Source of the DNA: Microbacteriaceae bacterium PS02068
GTDB taxonomy: Bacteria; Actinomycetota; Actinomycetes; Actinomycetales; Microbacteriaceae
NCBI GenBank assembly: GCA_029959325.1
Contig: JASCPF010000026.1
Span: 1 to 38,877, forward strand
Length of the DNA: 38,877 nt
Direction of reading: 5' to 3'
Part shown: positions 30,702-38,877 of the stretch, piece by piece
Numbering within the stretch: the stretch's first letter is position 1
Layout: every line of letters begins with the position of its first letter
Notes under the pieces: model-generated
Databases searched by the model: none
The model's input: the letters and a program-made list of their open reading frames with translations, nothing else
Told to the model about the DNA's origin: nothing
Position numbers and translations under genes: made by a program

Positions 30702-31739
30702 ATGACCCTCATCCGACTGACCTCGGTCACCAAGACCTTTCCTCCGGCCGGCAAGGATGCCGCGCCGGTGTCGGCCGTCGATGACGTCTCGCTCGAGATC
30801 GCCGCGGGCGAGATCTGCGGCATCATCGGGTACTCCGGCGCCGGCAAGTCGACCGTGCTGCGCCTCGTCAACGCGCTCGAAGCGCCGACCTCGGGTTCGG
30901 TCGAGATCGACGGCGTCGACATCACCCGCCTCGGCGAGCGCGAGCTGCGTCGCCTGCGCGGCGACATCGGCATGATCTTCCAGCAGTTCAACCTGTTCGA
31001 CTCACGCACCGTCGCCGGCAACGTCGCCTACCCGCTCGAGATCGCCGGGCGCCCGCGCGCCGAGGTCCGCGCGCGCGTCGACGAGCTGCTCGACTTCGTG
31101 GGGATCGGAGACAAGGCGCGCAATTATCCCGAACAGCTTTCGGGCGGTCAGAAGCAGCGCGTCGGCATCGCGCGCGCCCTCGCCACGAACCCGCGCATCC
31201 TGCTCGCCGACGAAGCGACGAGTGCGCTCGACCCCGACACGACCGGGGAAGTGCTGACGCTCCTGAAGCGCGTGAACGCCGAGCTCGGCATCACGATCCT
31301 CGTGATCACCCACGAGATGGACGTCATCCGCACTCTCGCCGACCGCGTGATCGTGATGGAGAACGGTCGGATCATCGAATCGGGTGCGGTGTTCGACATC
31401 CTCTCGGCGCCGCAGCAGCCCGCAACGGCTCGGTTTGTCGCGAGCATCATCGAAGACGTACCGACCGGCGACGACCTCGCGGCCCTGCGGGGGCGCCACC
31501 CGGGCCGACTCGTGACGCTCGACGTGCGCGAGGGCGCTGCGGCACAGACCGAGGTGTTCGCCGCGCTCGCGGCCGAGGGCGTGCGGTTCGAAGTCGTGCA
31601 CGGGGGCATCAACGACATCCGCGGGCGCGTGTTCGGGCACCTCACCCTCGCGCTGACCGGCGAGTCGGATGCCATCGATCGCGCCATCGCCCAGGCATCC
31701 GCCTTCGCGACCCTGACCGAGGAGAACGCTCGTGGATAG
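30702..31739 (+). CDS. metN: methionine ABC transporter ATP-binding protein
   Basis: The 345-residue ATPase has Walker A GYSGAGKST, MIFQQFNLFDSRTVAGNV, signature LSGGQKQR, Walker B ILLADEATSALDP and the H-loop VITHEMDVI. Residues about 265-345 form the NIL domain (LVTLDVREGAAAQTEVFAAL), which binds methionine and causes trans-inhibition in characterised MetN. The ATG at 30702 has GGAAG upstream. It overlaps metI by eight bases. Confidence 0.94.
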   Translation: MTLIRLTSVTKTFPPAGKDAAPVSAVDDVSLEIAAGEICGIIGYSGAGKSTVLRLVNALEAPTSGSVEIDGVDITRLGERELRRLRGDIGMIFQQFNLFDSRTVAGNVAYPLEIAGRPRAEVRARVDELLDFVGIGDKARNYPEQLSGGQKQRVGIARALATNPRILLADEATSALDPDTTGEVLTLLKRVNAELGITILVITHEMDVIRTLADRVIVMENGRIIESGAVFDILSAPQQPATARFVASIIEDVPTGDDLAALRGRHPGRLVTLDVREGAAAQTEVFAALAAEGVRFEVVHGGINDIRGRVFGHLTLALTGESDAIDRAIAQASAFATLTEENARG

Positions 31740-32391
31740 GCTCATCGAACTGCTGCCGCAGCTGTGGGAGGCGACCCTCGAGACCCTCTACGTCGCCTCG
31801 GGCGCGCTGATCCTCGGTGGCGCGGCGGGTCTGGTGCTCGGGCTCGCGCTCTATGCCACGCGCGCGGGCAGCCTCTTCCCGAACCGGGTCGTCTTCGGCA
31901 TCCTGAACGTCATCGTCAACACCTTCCGGCCGATTCCGTTCATCATCCTGCTGCTCGCCCTGCAGCCCGTCGCCCGAGGGATCGGACTGCCCGGCATCGG
32001 TGCACCCTTCGCGATCTTCGCGATCACGATCGCGTCGTTGTTCGCGATCAGCCGTATCGTCGAGCAGAACCTGCTGACCGTGCGCCCCGGGGTCATCGAG
32101 GCAGCGCGCGCGGCCGGCGCGAGCAGGTCGCGGATCCTCTTCCGTCTCGTGCCGCGAGAGTCGCTCGGCCCGCTCGTGCTCGGCTACACGTTCGTGGTCG
32201 TCGCGCTGGTCGACATGACGGCGATCGCCGGCGCGGTGGCGGCGGGCGGCCTGGGCGAGTTCGCGATCAACTACGGCTCGAAGCAGTTCAACCCGTGGGT
32301 GACGTGGGCGGCGGTCCTCGTGATCGTCGTGATCGTGCAGTCGGTGCAGTTCATCGGCAACGCGCTCGCGCGACGCATCCTGCGCCGCTGA
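31732..32391 (+). CDS. metI: methionine ABC transporter permease
   Basis: The 219-residue permease has five to six membrane helices, NTFRPIPFIILLLAL near the first third, and the EAA loop EAARAAGASRSRILFRLVPR. It begins with GTG at 31732 inside the end of metN, with GGAGA six bases upstream. The gene ends the operon, facing the lipoprotein hydrolase gene across 26 bp. Confidence 0.94.
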   Translation: MDRLIELLPQLWEATLETLYVASGALILGGAAGLVLGLALYATRAGSLFPNRVVFGILNVIVNTFRPIPFIILLLALQPVARGIGLPGIGAPFAIFAITIASLFAISRIVEQNLLTVRPGVIEAARAAGASRSRILFRLVPRESLGPLVLGYTFVVVALVDMTAIAGAVAAGGLGEFAINYGSKQFNPWVTWAAVLVIVVIVQSVQFIGNALARRILRR

Positions 32392-32417
32392 CGATCAGGC
32401 CGCGGGCCACACGCGCG

Positions 32418-33998
32418 TCAGGCGCGGCAGGTGAGCCCGTCTTCGGGCACGGTGCCATCGACGAGGTATGCCTCGATGGCGCCGTCCACACACGCGTTGC
32501 CCTTGTTGTAGCCGGTGTGCCCCTCGCCTTCGCGAGTGACGAGCACGCCCGATGACAGCTGGGCCGCCAGCGACTGCGACCAGGCGTACGGGGTGGCCGG
32601 GTCGTTCGTCGTGCCGACCACGACGATCGGCGCCGCGCCGTCGGCCGAGATCTTCTCGCGCACTCCGGTCGGCGGATAGGGCCAGACCTCGCACACGTCG
32701 ACGCCCTGCCAGTAGGGGGCGATCGTCGGCGCCTTCTCCGCGACGAGCGCATCGGCGGCATCCTTGTCGGCCTGCGAGGTGTCGGTCGGATAGTCCATGC
32801 AGTTGTACGCGCGGAACGCCTCGGTCGAGTTGTCCGCGAAGGTGCCGTCGTCGTTGCGGTTGTTGTAGAAATCGGCGAGCAGGAACGCTGTCGACGGGTC
32901 GCCCTGCAGAGCTTCGCTCAGTGCCCGCGTCAGGTACGACCAGCTGTCCTGCGAGTACAGCGCCGCGATGATGCCGGTCAGCAGCGTGTCAGCGCCGAGC
33001 ATGCGGCCATCGCTGTTCTTCAAGGGCTTGGCGTCGACGCTCGCGAGCAGCGTGGCGAGGTCGGCCATCGCATCATCGACCGACCCTTTGAACGGACAGT
33101 TCCGACCGCCCAGACAGTCGGCCATGTATGCGCGGAGCGCCGACTCGAAGCCGATCGCCTGCGTCGTCCCCACGTCGAGGCCCGACACCGACGGGTCGAT
33201 CGCCCCGTCGAGCACGAGCCGCCCGACCCGCTCGGGGAACAGCTTCGCGTAGGTGGCGCCCAGGAACGTGCCGTACGAGTACCCGAGGTAGTTGAGCTTC
33301 TTGTCGCCGAGTACGGCGCGCATGAGGTCCATGTCGCGCGCGGCGTTGTCGGTCGTGATGTACGGCAGGATGCCATCGGAGTTCGCCACGCAGGCATCCA
33401 CGAATTCCTTATGGCGCTGCGTGAGCTCGTCGGTCCAACCCTGGCTGCCCCGCGGGTCGGCGGGGATGTCGTACAGCTGATGGTCCATCGCGGGCGCGTC
33501 GAGGCAGGTCACGGCGGTCGATCGACCGACCCCACGCGGGTCGAAGCCGATGACGTCGTAGACGTCGAGCACCGGCTCGCTGACCGCATACGACGCGGAA
33601 TCGGCGATGAGGTCGTAGCCGCTGGCGCCCGGGCCACCCGGGTTGGTCAGCAGCGAGCCGATCGCCGCGCCGTCGCTTGCCGAGCGCCGGATCAGGGCCA
33701 GGTCGATCGTCCCGGCGGTCGCGTCGGACCAGTCGAGCGGGGCCGTCACCGTCGTGCAGTCGTAGGACGCGTCGTCAGAGCCGGAGCAGGCGGCCCAGTC
33801 GAGGGTCTGACCGTAGAAGTCCTCGAACCCGGCCGGCACGCCGTCGAGGTCAGGCTCACGGCTCGGGGCGGGGCTCGCGCTGGTCTCGGGAGGGATGGCG
33901 GCGTAGAGGCATCCCGAGAGCATCGTCGCGGCGATGGCAACGCCCGCCACCGCGGCCAAGGCGCGACGGAGCAGGGGGGTGCGGGCTTTCGGAGTCAC
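32418..33998 (-). CDS. secreted lipoprotein alpha/beta hydrolase, tripeptidyl-aminopeptidase-like
   Basis: The 526-residue protein has a lipoprotein signal (lipobox MLSGC, C30) and a peptidase S33-type alpha/beta-hydrolase domain with a C-terminal TAP-like region. The catalytic triad is S241 (GYSYGTFLG), D466 (TTNDPATP) and H494 (EGEGHTGY); NPGGPGASG gives the oxyanion region. Relatives include Streptomyces SlpD/SlpE and mycobacterial CaeA/Hip1. It should cleave short peptides or esters at the cell surface. The GTG start overlaps the holB stop (GTGA), an unexpected partner for replication genes. Confidence 0.9.
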   Translation of the reverse strand: MTPKARTPLLRRALAAVAGVAIAATMLSGCLYAAIPPETSASPAPSREPDLDGVPAGFEDFYGQTLDWAACSGSDDASYDCTTVTAPLDWSDATAGTIDLALIRRSASDGAAIGSLLTNPGGPGASGYDLIADSASYAVSEPVLDVYDVIGFDPRGVGRSTAVTCLDAPAMDHQLYDIPADPRGSQGWTDELTQRHKEFVDACVANSDGILPYITTDNAARDMDLMRAVLGDKKLNYLGYSYGTFLGATYAKLFPERVGRLVLDGAIDPSVSGLDVGTTQAIGFESALRAYMADCLGGRNCPFKGSVDDAMADLATLLASVDAKPLKNSDGRMLGADTLLTGIIAALYSQDSWSYLTRALSEALQGDPSTAFLLADFYNNRNDDGTFADNSTEAFRAYNCMDYPTDTSQADKDAADALVAEKAPTIAPYWQGVDVCEVWPYPPTGVREKISADGAAPIVVVGTTNDPATPYAWSQSLAAQLSSGVLVTREGEGHTGYNKGNACVDGAIEAYLVDGTVPEDGLTCRA

Positions 33999-35146
33999 GG
34001 GGTCCTTCCGCTGGCGACGGTCACGAGCATGCTCTCGAGCGCGAGCGCCGGGGCGGCGTTCCCCTCGAGGTTCGTGCGGGTCGCAGAGATCTGGTCGAGA
34101 ACGGTGAGGGTGCGCTGCGGCGCCCAGGCGCCGGCGAGCGCGGTGAGCTCGGGGGTGAGCTCGCGGTTGATGAGGTCGCCGCTCTGCCCGAACTGCAGCA
34201 TGAGCGTGTCGCGGAACATCGACTCGAGGTCGGTCAGCACGCGGTCGAGGCCGTCGCGCAGGCTGCGTGTCGCGCGGCGCTTCTGGTCGTCTTCGAGGGC
34301 GCTCAGCTGTCCGCGCACCGCGGGGGGCACGGCGGCGCCGGGCGCGATGCCGAGGGTGCGCAGCAGCGACTCGCGCTCGGCCTCATCGCGCTCGGCGGTG
34401 AGCGCCTTGGCGTCGTCGGTGGCCAGCTGGACGATGCGCGCCGCGGTCTCGACGGCCGTGCCGACCCCGCGCACGCCGAGGACGGCCCGCAGCGTCTCGT
34501 CGCGGCGGGCGCGGGCGTCGGCATCGGTCGCGAGGCGCACCGCCATGCCGATGTGGCGCTGGGCGAGCCGGGCCGACTGCTCGGCCGTCGCCTCATCGAC
34601 GCCCGTGCGCGCCACGATCAGGCGGGCCACGTCGGCGACATCGGGTTCGTGCAGGCGCAGCGTGCGCACGCGCGAGCGGATCGTCGGCAGCAGGTCGGCC
34701 TCGCTCGGCGCGCACAGAATCCAGACCGTGCGCTCGGGCGGCTCTTCGAGGGCTTTCAGCAGAACGTTCGAGGTGCGCTCGACCATGCGATCGGCGTCTT
34801 CCATGACCATCACCCGATAGCGCCCGAGCGACGGCGAGAAGTACGACCGCTCGACCAGGGCACGGGCGTCCTTGATCGAGATGATCACGCCCTCGGTGCG
34901 CAGTGCCATGAGATCGGGGTGGGTCCCGGCGAGCACCTGACGCATCGCGGCCTCATCGCCCGGCTCGGCGATCAGCGCGGCGGCGAAGGCGTTCGCGAGC
35001 GTCGACCGGCCCGACCCCGCGGGCCCCGTGATGAGCCACGCGTGCGCGAGCTGAGACGGATCGGATGCCGCGGCCTGCAGCTGACCGAGCGCCTCATCCT
35101 GCCCCCAGACCTCACCCCACGGCAGCGGAGCGGTGGCGAGGGTCAT
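33995..35146 (-). CDS. holB: DNA polymerase III delta' subunit
   Basis: The 383-residue clamp-loader subunit starts with the ATG at 35146 (a GTG two codons earlier is possible). WGQDEALGQLQAAA and AHAWLITGPAGSGRST form the N-terminal RFC-like box; the P-loop lysine is replaced by arginine, which fits the non-hydrolysing delta' subunit. YRVMVMEDADRMVERTSNVL and KALEEPPERTVWILC follow, then the SRC-like LPTIRSRVRTLRL. It lies 36 bp downstream of tmk, a classic tmk-holB order. Confidence 0.92.
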   Translation of the reverse strand: MTLATAPLPWGEVWGQDEALGQLQAAASDPSQLAHAWLITGPAGSGRSTLANAFAAALIAEPGDEAAMRQVLAGTHPDLMALRTEGVIISIKDARALVERSYFSPSLGRYRVMVMEDADRMVERTSNVLLKALEEPPERTVWILCAPSEADLLPTIRSRVRTLRLHEPDVADVARLIVARTGVDEATAEQSARLAQRHIGMAVRLATDADARARRDETLRAVLGVRGVGTAVETAARIVQLATDDAKALTAERDEAERESLLRTLGIAPGAAVPPAVRGQLSALEDDQKRRATRSLRDGLDRVLTDLESMFRDTLMLQFGQSGDLINRELTPELTALAGAWAPQRTLTVLDQISATRTNLEGNAAPALALESMLVTVASGRTP

Positions 35147-35182
35147 GCGCACCAGCCTAAGCGGTGCATCCGACGCCGTTCC

Positions 35183-35809
35183 TCACCCGAGCGCAGCGGT
35201 GACCCGTTCGCGGACGGCTGCCGCGAGCTCGGCGGGCGGGCGGGTCGCGTCGAGCACCACGAACCGGTCGGGCTCGGCCGCGGCAAGGCTCAAGAACGCT
35301 TGTCTGACGCGGGCGTGGAACTCGTCCTTCTCGGCCTCGAGCCGGTCGAACGGCTTGTCGTCGGCGTCGAGACGGGCACGGGCCGATGCCGGGTCGAGGT
35401 CGAGCAGCACCGTCAGATCGGGCAGAGCGCCCTCGGCGGCCCACAGCGAGAGGTCTCGGATCTCCGAGGCATCCAGCACCCGACCCGCACCCTGATAGGC
35501 GACCGACGAATCGAGGTAGCGGTCTTGGATCACGACGTCGCCGCGCGCGAGCGCGGGGCGCACGAGCGTCGCGACGTGGTGCGCACGATCGGCGGCGTAG
35601 AGCAGCGCCTCGGCGCGCGGCGCGACGTCGCCGCGGTGGTGCAGCACGATGTCGCGGATGAGCACGCCGACCTCGGTGCCCCCGGGCTCGCGCGTGCGCA
35701 CGACGGTGCGCCCGGTGCTGCGCAACCACTCTTCGAGGAGCGTCGCCTGCGTCGTCTTGCCCGCGCCGTCGCCGCCCTCGATCGTGATCCAGAGCCCGCG
35801 TTCTGTCAT
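35183..35809 (-). CDS. tmk: thymidylate kinase
   Basis: The 208-residue enzyme phosphorylates dTMP to dTDP. It has the P-loop GGDGAGKTTQ, the TREPGGTE loop, DRYLDSSVAYQG and an LDLDPASARARL segment; the lid region around DDKPFDRLEAEKDEFHARVR is present. The ATG overlaps the topA stop (ATGA), so tmk and topA are translationally coupled. Confidence 0.96.
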   Translation of the reverse strand: MTERGLWITIEGGDGAGKTTQATLLEEWLRSTGRTVVRTREPGGTEVGVLIRDIVLHHRGDVAPRAEALLYAADRAHHVATLVRPALARGDVVIQDRYLDSSVAYQGAGRVLDASEIRDLSLWAAEGALPDLTVLLDLDPASARARLDADDKPFDRLEAEKDEFHARVRQAFLSLAAAEPDRFVVLDATRPPAELAAAVRERVTAALG

Positions 35810-38598
35810 TTCTTCTTGGCGGCGGGCTTGCGCGTCGTGGGTACGCGGCGGGTCGTGCGCTTGGGAGCGGGACCCTTCGCGCGCTTCTCGGCGAGCATCT
35901 GCACGGCGATCTCGAAGGTGATGTCGTCGGGGGTCTGGCCCCGCGGGATCGTCACGTTCGTCGTCCCGTCGGTGACGTACGCGCCGAAGCGGCCGTCCTT
36001 GATGCGGATCGGCTTCTCACTGACGGGGTCGGCCGCGAACTCCTTGATCGAGGTCGCCGCCCGGTTCGCGTACTTCGGCTGCGCGTAGATCTCGAGGGCC
36101 TGCTCGAGCGTGATGTCGAAGATCTGATCTTCGCTCGCGATCGAGCGCGAGTCGGTGCCCTTCTTGATGTACGGGCCGTAGGGTCCGTTCTGCGCGGTGA
36201 TCGGCGTCTCGGTCTCGGGGTCGACGCCGACGACACGTGGCAGCGAAAAGAGCTTCAGCGCGGTCTCGAGGTCGATCGTCTCGGGCGACATGCTCTTGAA
36301 CAGCGAAGCGCGGCGGGGCTTGGGAGCCTCGACCTTCTTCTTCGCCACGCGCTTCTTCGGCGCCCCCTCGACAGGCTCGGGGACCGATGCGGAGCCGGGT
36401 GCCGGCTCGGGCTCGGGTTCGGGCGGCAGCACCTCTTCGAGATACGGCCCGAAGCGCCCGTCCTTCACGACGATGTCGCGACCGGTCTCGGGGTTCTCGC
36501 CGAGCACGCGGTCGCCCGCGATCGGGGCGTCGATGAGTTCGCGCGCCTTCTCGGGCGTCAGCTCGTCGGGAGCGAGTTCGCTCGGGATGTTGACGATGCG
36601 GGTCGTGCCGTCGTCGTTCGGCACGTCGAGGTAGGGACCGTAGCGGCCGAAGCGCAGGGTCGCCACGTCGCCGATGCGGGTCGCGTTGATCTCGCGCGCG
36701 TCGATCTCGCCGAGGTTGTCGAGGATGTTCCGCAGGCCCACGTGGTCGTCGGAGCCGAAGTAGAACTCCTGCAACCACTCGACCCGCTGCTGCTCGCCTC
36801 GCGCAATGGCATCCAGGTCGTCTTCCAGCGCCGCCGTGAAGTCGTAGTCGACGAGGTCGGCGAAGTGCTGCTCGAGCAGGCGCACGACGCTGAAGGCGAG
36901 CCAGCTCGGCACGAGGGCTTGGCCGCGCTTGGTCACGTACTCACGATTGATGATGACGTCGATGATCGACGCGAACGTCGACGGGCGCCCGATGCCCTTC
37001 TCTTCGAGCGCCTTGACGAGGGATGCCTCGGTGTACCGCGGCTTCGGGCTCGTCGAGTGCCCCTTGGGCTCGATGTCACGCAGGTTCAGCACGTCGCCCA
37101 CCGCGAGCTGCGGCAGCGACTGGTCGTCGGCCTTGTCGGCGTCGCCGCGCTTCTCGTCGCGCCCCTCTTCGTAGGCCTCGAGGAAGCCCTTGAACGTGTA
37201 GACGGTGCCCGATGCGGTGAACGTGGCGGTGCGGCCCGCGGCATCCGCCTCGAGCGTGACGGTCGTGGTCTCGTACTTCGCGTCGGACATCTGCGAGGCG
37301 ATCGTGCGCTTCCAGATGAGGTCGTACATGCGCAGCTCGTCGCGGTCGAGCGCAGAACCCACCGACGAGGGCGTGCGGAACGTCTCGCCCGACGGGCGGA
37401 TCGCCTCGTGCGCCTCTTGCGCGTTCTTGCTGTTGTTGCGGTAGCTGCGCGGGTTCGGCGGCACGGCGCGGTCGCCGTAGAGCGACACGGCCTGCGCGCG
37501 CGCCGCGGCGATCGCCTGCGTCGACAAGGCTGTCGAGTCGGTGCGCATATAGGTGATGTAGCCCTTTTCGTAGAGCCGCTGCGCGACGCCCATGGCGTGC
37601 TTGGCGCTCATCGAGAGCTTGCGGCCGGCCTCTTGCTGCAGCGTCGAGGTCGTGAACGGCGGCTTGGGGCTGCGCGTGCCGGGCTTGGCCTCGACCGAAA
37701 CGACGGCGGCTTCGCCGGATGCCTCGAGCGCCGCCACCAGCTCACGAGCCTGTGCCTCGTCGAGGATGACCACGGCCTTCTTCAGCTGGCCGGCGTCGTC
37801 GAAGTCGGTGCCGCGGGCCAGCGGCGCGCCGTCGAGACGCGCCAGGCGGGTAGCGAACCCCTCGACAGGCTCGGGGGCCGAAGAATCCGGCGCAGCGAGG
37901 GCCTCGACATCCCAGTAGTCCGCCGACACGAAGGCGATGCGCTCGCGCTCGCGGTCGACGACGAGGCGCGTCGCGGCGGACTGCACGCGGCCGGCCGACG
38001 TGCCCTGGCCGACCTTGCGGCGCGTGACGTCGGAGACGTCCCAGCCGTACAGGCGGTCGAGGATGCGACGGGTCTCCTGCGCGTCGACGAGGGCGAGATC
38101 GAGCTCACGCGTGTTGCCGACGGCAGCCTGGATGGCGTCTTTCGTGATCTCGTGGAACACCATGCGCTTGACCGGAACCTTGGGCTGCAGCGCCTGCAGC
38201 AGGTGCCAGGCGATCGCCTCGCCCTCGCGGTCTTCATCGGTCGCGAGCAGGAGCTCGTCCGCATTCTTCAGGGCGCGCTTGAGTTCGGCGACGGTCTTCT
38301 TGCCGCGGTCGCTCTCCACATAAAGAGGAGTGAAGCCGTTCTCGATGTCGATCGAGTACTTGCCGACCGAGGTCTTCTTCAGCTCGGCGGGGATGTCCTT
38401 CTTGTCCGCGAGATCGCGGATGTGCCCGACCGAGCTGAGCACCTCGTATCCGTCGCCCAGGTATCCCTGGATCGAGCGCATCTTCGTCGGCGACTCGACG
38501 ATGACGAGCTTCTTGCCGGAACCGGCGCGCGGGGTCTTTGCGCGCGGTGCCCTGGTGCTCGGTGCCTTGCTGCTCGGCGCCTTTGTACTCTCGGCCAC
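35806..38598 (-). CDS. topA: DNA topoisomerase I
   Basis: The 930-residue type IA topoisomerase relaxes negative supercoils. The Toprim domain (about 28-145) has E35 (VIVESPTK) and the D121-D123-E125 acidic triad (TDEDREGEA). The catalytic tyrosine is Y350 in YITYMRTDS. The C-terminus carries zinc-free repeats (GRFGPYLEE, GPYGPYIKKG, GRFGAYVTDG) and a basic tail, typical of actinobacterial TopA. I use the GTG at 38598 with GAGGA six bases upstream; the frame extends to 38643 without a ribosome site. Two short inserts (about 240-247 and 738-745, P-E-P-V-E-G type) are translated genome repeats. Confidence 0.95.
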   Translation of the reverse strand: MAESTKAPSSKAPSTRAPRAKTPRAGSGKKLVIVESPTKMRSIQGYLGDGYEVLSSVGHIRDLADKKDIPAELKKTSVGKYSIDIENGFTPLYVESDRGKKTVAELKRALKNADELLLATDEDREGEAIAWHLLQALQPKVPVKRMVFHEITKDAIQAAVGNTRELDLALVDAQETRRILDRLYGWDVSDVTRRKVGQGTSAGRVQSAATRLVVDRERERIAFVSADYWDVEALAAPDSSAPEPVEGFATRLARLDGAPLARGTDFDDAGQLKKAVVILDEAQARELVAALEASGEAAVVSVEAKPGTRSPKPPFTTSTLQQEAGRKLSMSAKHAMGVAQRLYEKGYITYMRTDSTALSTQAIAAARAQAVSLYGDRAVPPNPRSYRNNSKNAQEAHEAIRPSGETFRTPSSVGSALDRDELRMYDLIWKRTIASQMSDAKYETTTVTLEADAAGRTATFTASGTVYTFKGFLEAYEEGRDEKRGDADKADDQSLPQLAVGDVLNLRDIEPKGHSTSPKPRYTEASLVKALEEKGIGRPSTFASIIDVIINREYVTKRGQALVPSWLAFSVVRLLEQHFADLVDYDFTAALEDDLDAIARGEQQRVEWLQEFYFGSDDHVGLRNILDNLGEIDAREINATRIGDVATLRFGRYGPYLDVPNDDGTTRIVNIPSELAPDELTPEKARELIDAPIAGDRVLGENPETGRDIVVKDGRFGPYLEEVLPPEPEPEPAPGSASVPEPVEGAPKKRVAKKKVEAPKPRRASLFKSMSPETIDLETALKLFSLPRVVGVDPETETPITAQNGPYGPYIKKGTDSRSIASEDQIFDITLEQALEIYAQPKYANRAATSIKEFAADPVSEKPIRIKDGRFGAYVTDGTTNVTIPRGQTPDDITFEIAVQMLAEKRAKGPAPKRTTRRVPTTRKPAAKKK
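36365..36383. repeat. palindromic repeat unit inside topA (distal copy)
   Basis: CCCTCGACAGGCTCGGGGA is a reversed relative of the CCCTGAGC-GTCGAAGGG repeat. It encodes V-P-E-P-V-E-G in a Pro/Glu-rich linker between two C-terminal repeats of TopA. Insertion in a linker explains why it is tolerated. Confidence 0.7.
37858..37876. repeat. palindromic repeat unit inside topA (proximal copy)
   Basis: CCCCTCGACAGGCTCGGGG encodes A-P-E-P-V-E-G within the second domain of TopA, in the segment between VEALAAPDSS and FATRLARLDG. The reading frame and flanking sequence continue normally. Confidence 0.7.
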
Positions 38599-38616
38599 GG
38601 GGCGTCCTCTCTTCGA

Positions 38617-38637
38617 TGCACACCATACACATGTGCA
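38617..38637. promoter_or_regulatory. inverted repeat in the topA leader
   Basis: TGCACA and TGTGCA are inverted copies nine bases apart, with an inner CACATGTG. They lie 19 bp upstream of the topA GTG. A regulatory role is possible; no regulator can be named. The rest of the 223-bp gap to the rightward gene holds CCCATGG/CCATGGG (38729-38735 with 38755-38761) and nothing else recognised. Confidence 0.3.
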
Positions 38638-38821
38638 CCACATGAAGCGGCTGTGAGACGCGGGGCATTCCCTCCGCGCGGTTCATGGCCCCGGCGCCGG
38701 AGCCCCCGCAAGAGTCGCCCCTCCAGGGCCCATGGCTCGGTGGTCGCTTGGTCACCATGGGTAGTTCTCCCCATCGAGCGTCTGGGTGGGGTGGCTTAGG
38801 GTCGGGGCAGGAGGTGTCGCC

Positions 38822-38877
38822 GTGGGCATGATGTTGCCGAACGAGTTGGTGTGGGTGATGGAGAAGCTCGGCTTCGA
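38822..38877 (+). CDS. N-terminus of a probable WXG100-like / type VII-secreted protein (truncated)
   Basis: Eighteen codons are visible before the window ends, reading VGMMLPNELVWVMEKLGF. The GTG at 38822 has a perfect AGGAGG seven bases upstream, and a TAGGGT (38797-38802) could be the -10. The LP.EL.WV...LG opening resembles the N-terminus of large actinobacterial WXG100-like proteins that carry C-terminal toxin domains (CpnT-type architecture). With so few residues the assignment is tentative; the start itself is well supported. Confidence 0.5.
   Translation, partial: MGMMLPNELVWVMEKLGF

Overview
The window looks like chromosomal DNA of a GC-rich actinobacterium, most probably Microbacterium or a close relative in Microbacteriaceae. 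This is an inference from codon use, the conserved pstSCAB, metQNI and topA-tmk-holB sets, a DUF2510 protein, and a very common GGATGCC/GGCATCC word. Most genes sit in tight operons with 4-bp ATGA or GTGA overlaps. No prophage, insertion sequence or CRISPR array is visible.

Layout. 1-6.5 kb: a truncated Sfp-type phosphopantetheinyl transferase faces an operon encoding a Lys/Ala-rich SAP/Rho-N-like protein, a 1325-residue Pls/PosA-type single-module synthetase and a short M1 peptidase. 6.5-10.8 kb: a PHO box followed by pstSCAB. 10.8-12.5 kb: a class IV aminotransferase, a strongly structured putative RNA and a hypothetical gene. 12.6-16.6 kb: dipZ-sigK-rskA divergent from a FAS1 lipoprotein, which echoes the SigK regulon of Mycobacterium tuberculosis. 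16.7-17.3 kb: higBA. 17.4-22.5 kb: a TetR-associated redox cluster (alpha/beta hydrolase, EthD-like protein, SDR, old-yellow-enzyme, SDR). 22.6-22.95 kb: a tRNA-Lys(UUU) gene interrupted by a 265-nt group I intron. 23.0-23.6 kb: a mazEF-type pair. 23.6-28.6 kb: an MMPL exporter-nicotinamidase-DUF2510 operon, a DMT transporter, a small membrane protein and tRNA-Thr(CGU). 28.8-29.4 kb: a RelE/XRE toxin-antitoxin pair. 29.5-32.4 kb: the methionine ABC importer metQNI behind a structured leader. 32.4-38.6 kb: the topA-tmk-holB-lipoprotein hydrolase operon. The right edge cuts into the start of a probable type VII-secreted protein.

How the parts may work together. The phosphopantetheinyl transferase could activate the carrier domain of the Pls-like enzyme. 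The A-domain pocket residues I extract (D-A-E-S-I-G-T-V-V-K) resemble a lysine-type code, so a cationic homopoly-amino acid or a short cationic conjugate is a plausible product. Both ABC importers have a strong hairpin directly after the binding-protein gene, a layout that favours surplus binding protein over permease. A palindromic repeat related to CCCTGAGCTTGTCGAAGGG lies in frame inside dipZ, the MMPL gene and topA (twice), and is translated in different frames.

The strongest observations are the group I intron splitting the anticodon of tRNA-Lys, the Pls-like locus with its readable specificity code, and the in-frame repeats. The 78-nt structured element near 11.8 kb is a lower-confidence candidate for a new RNA.
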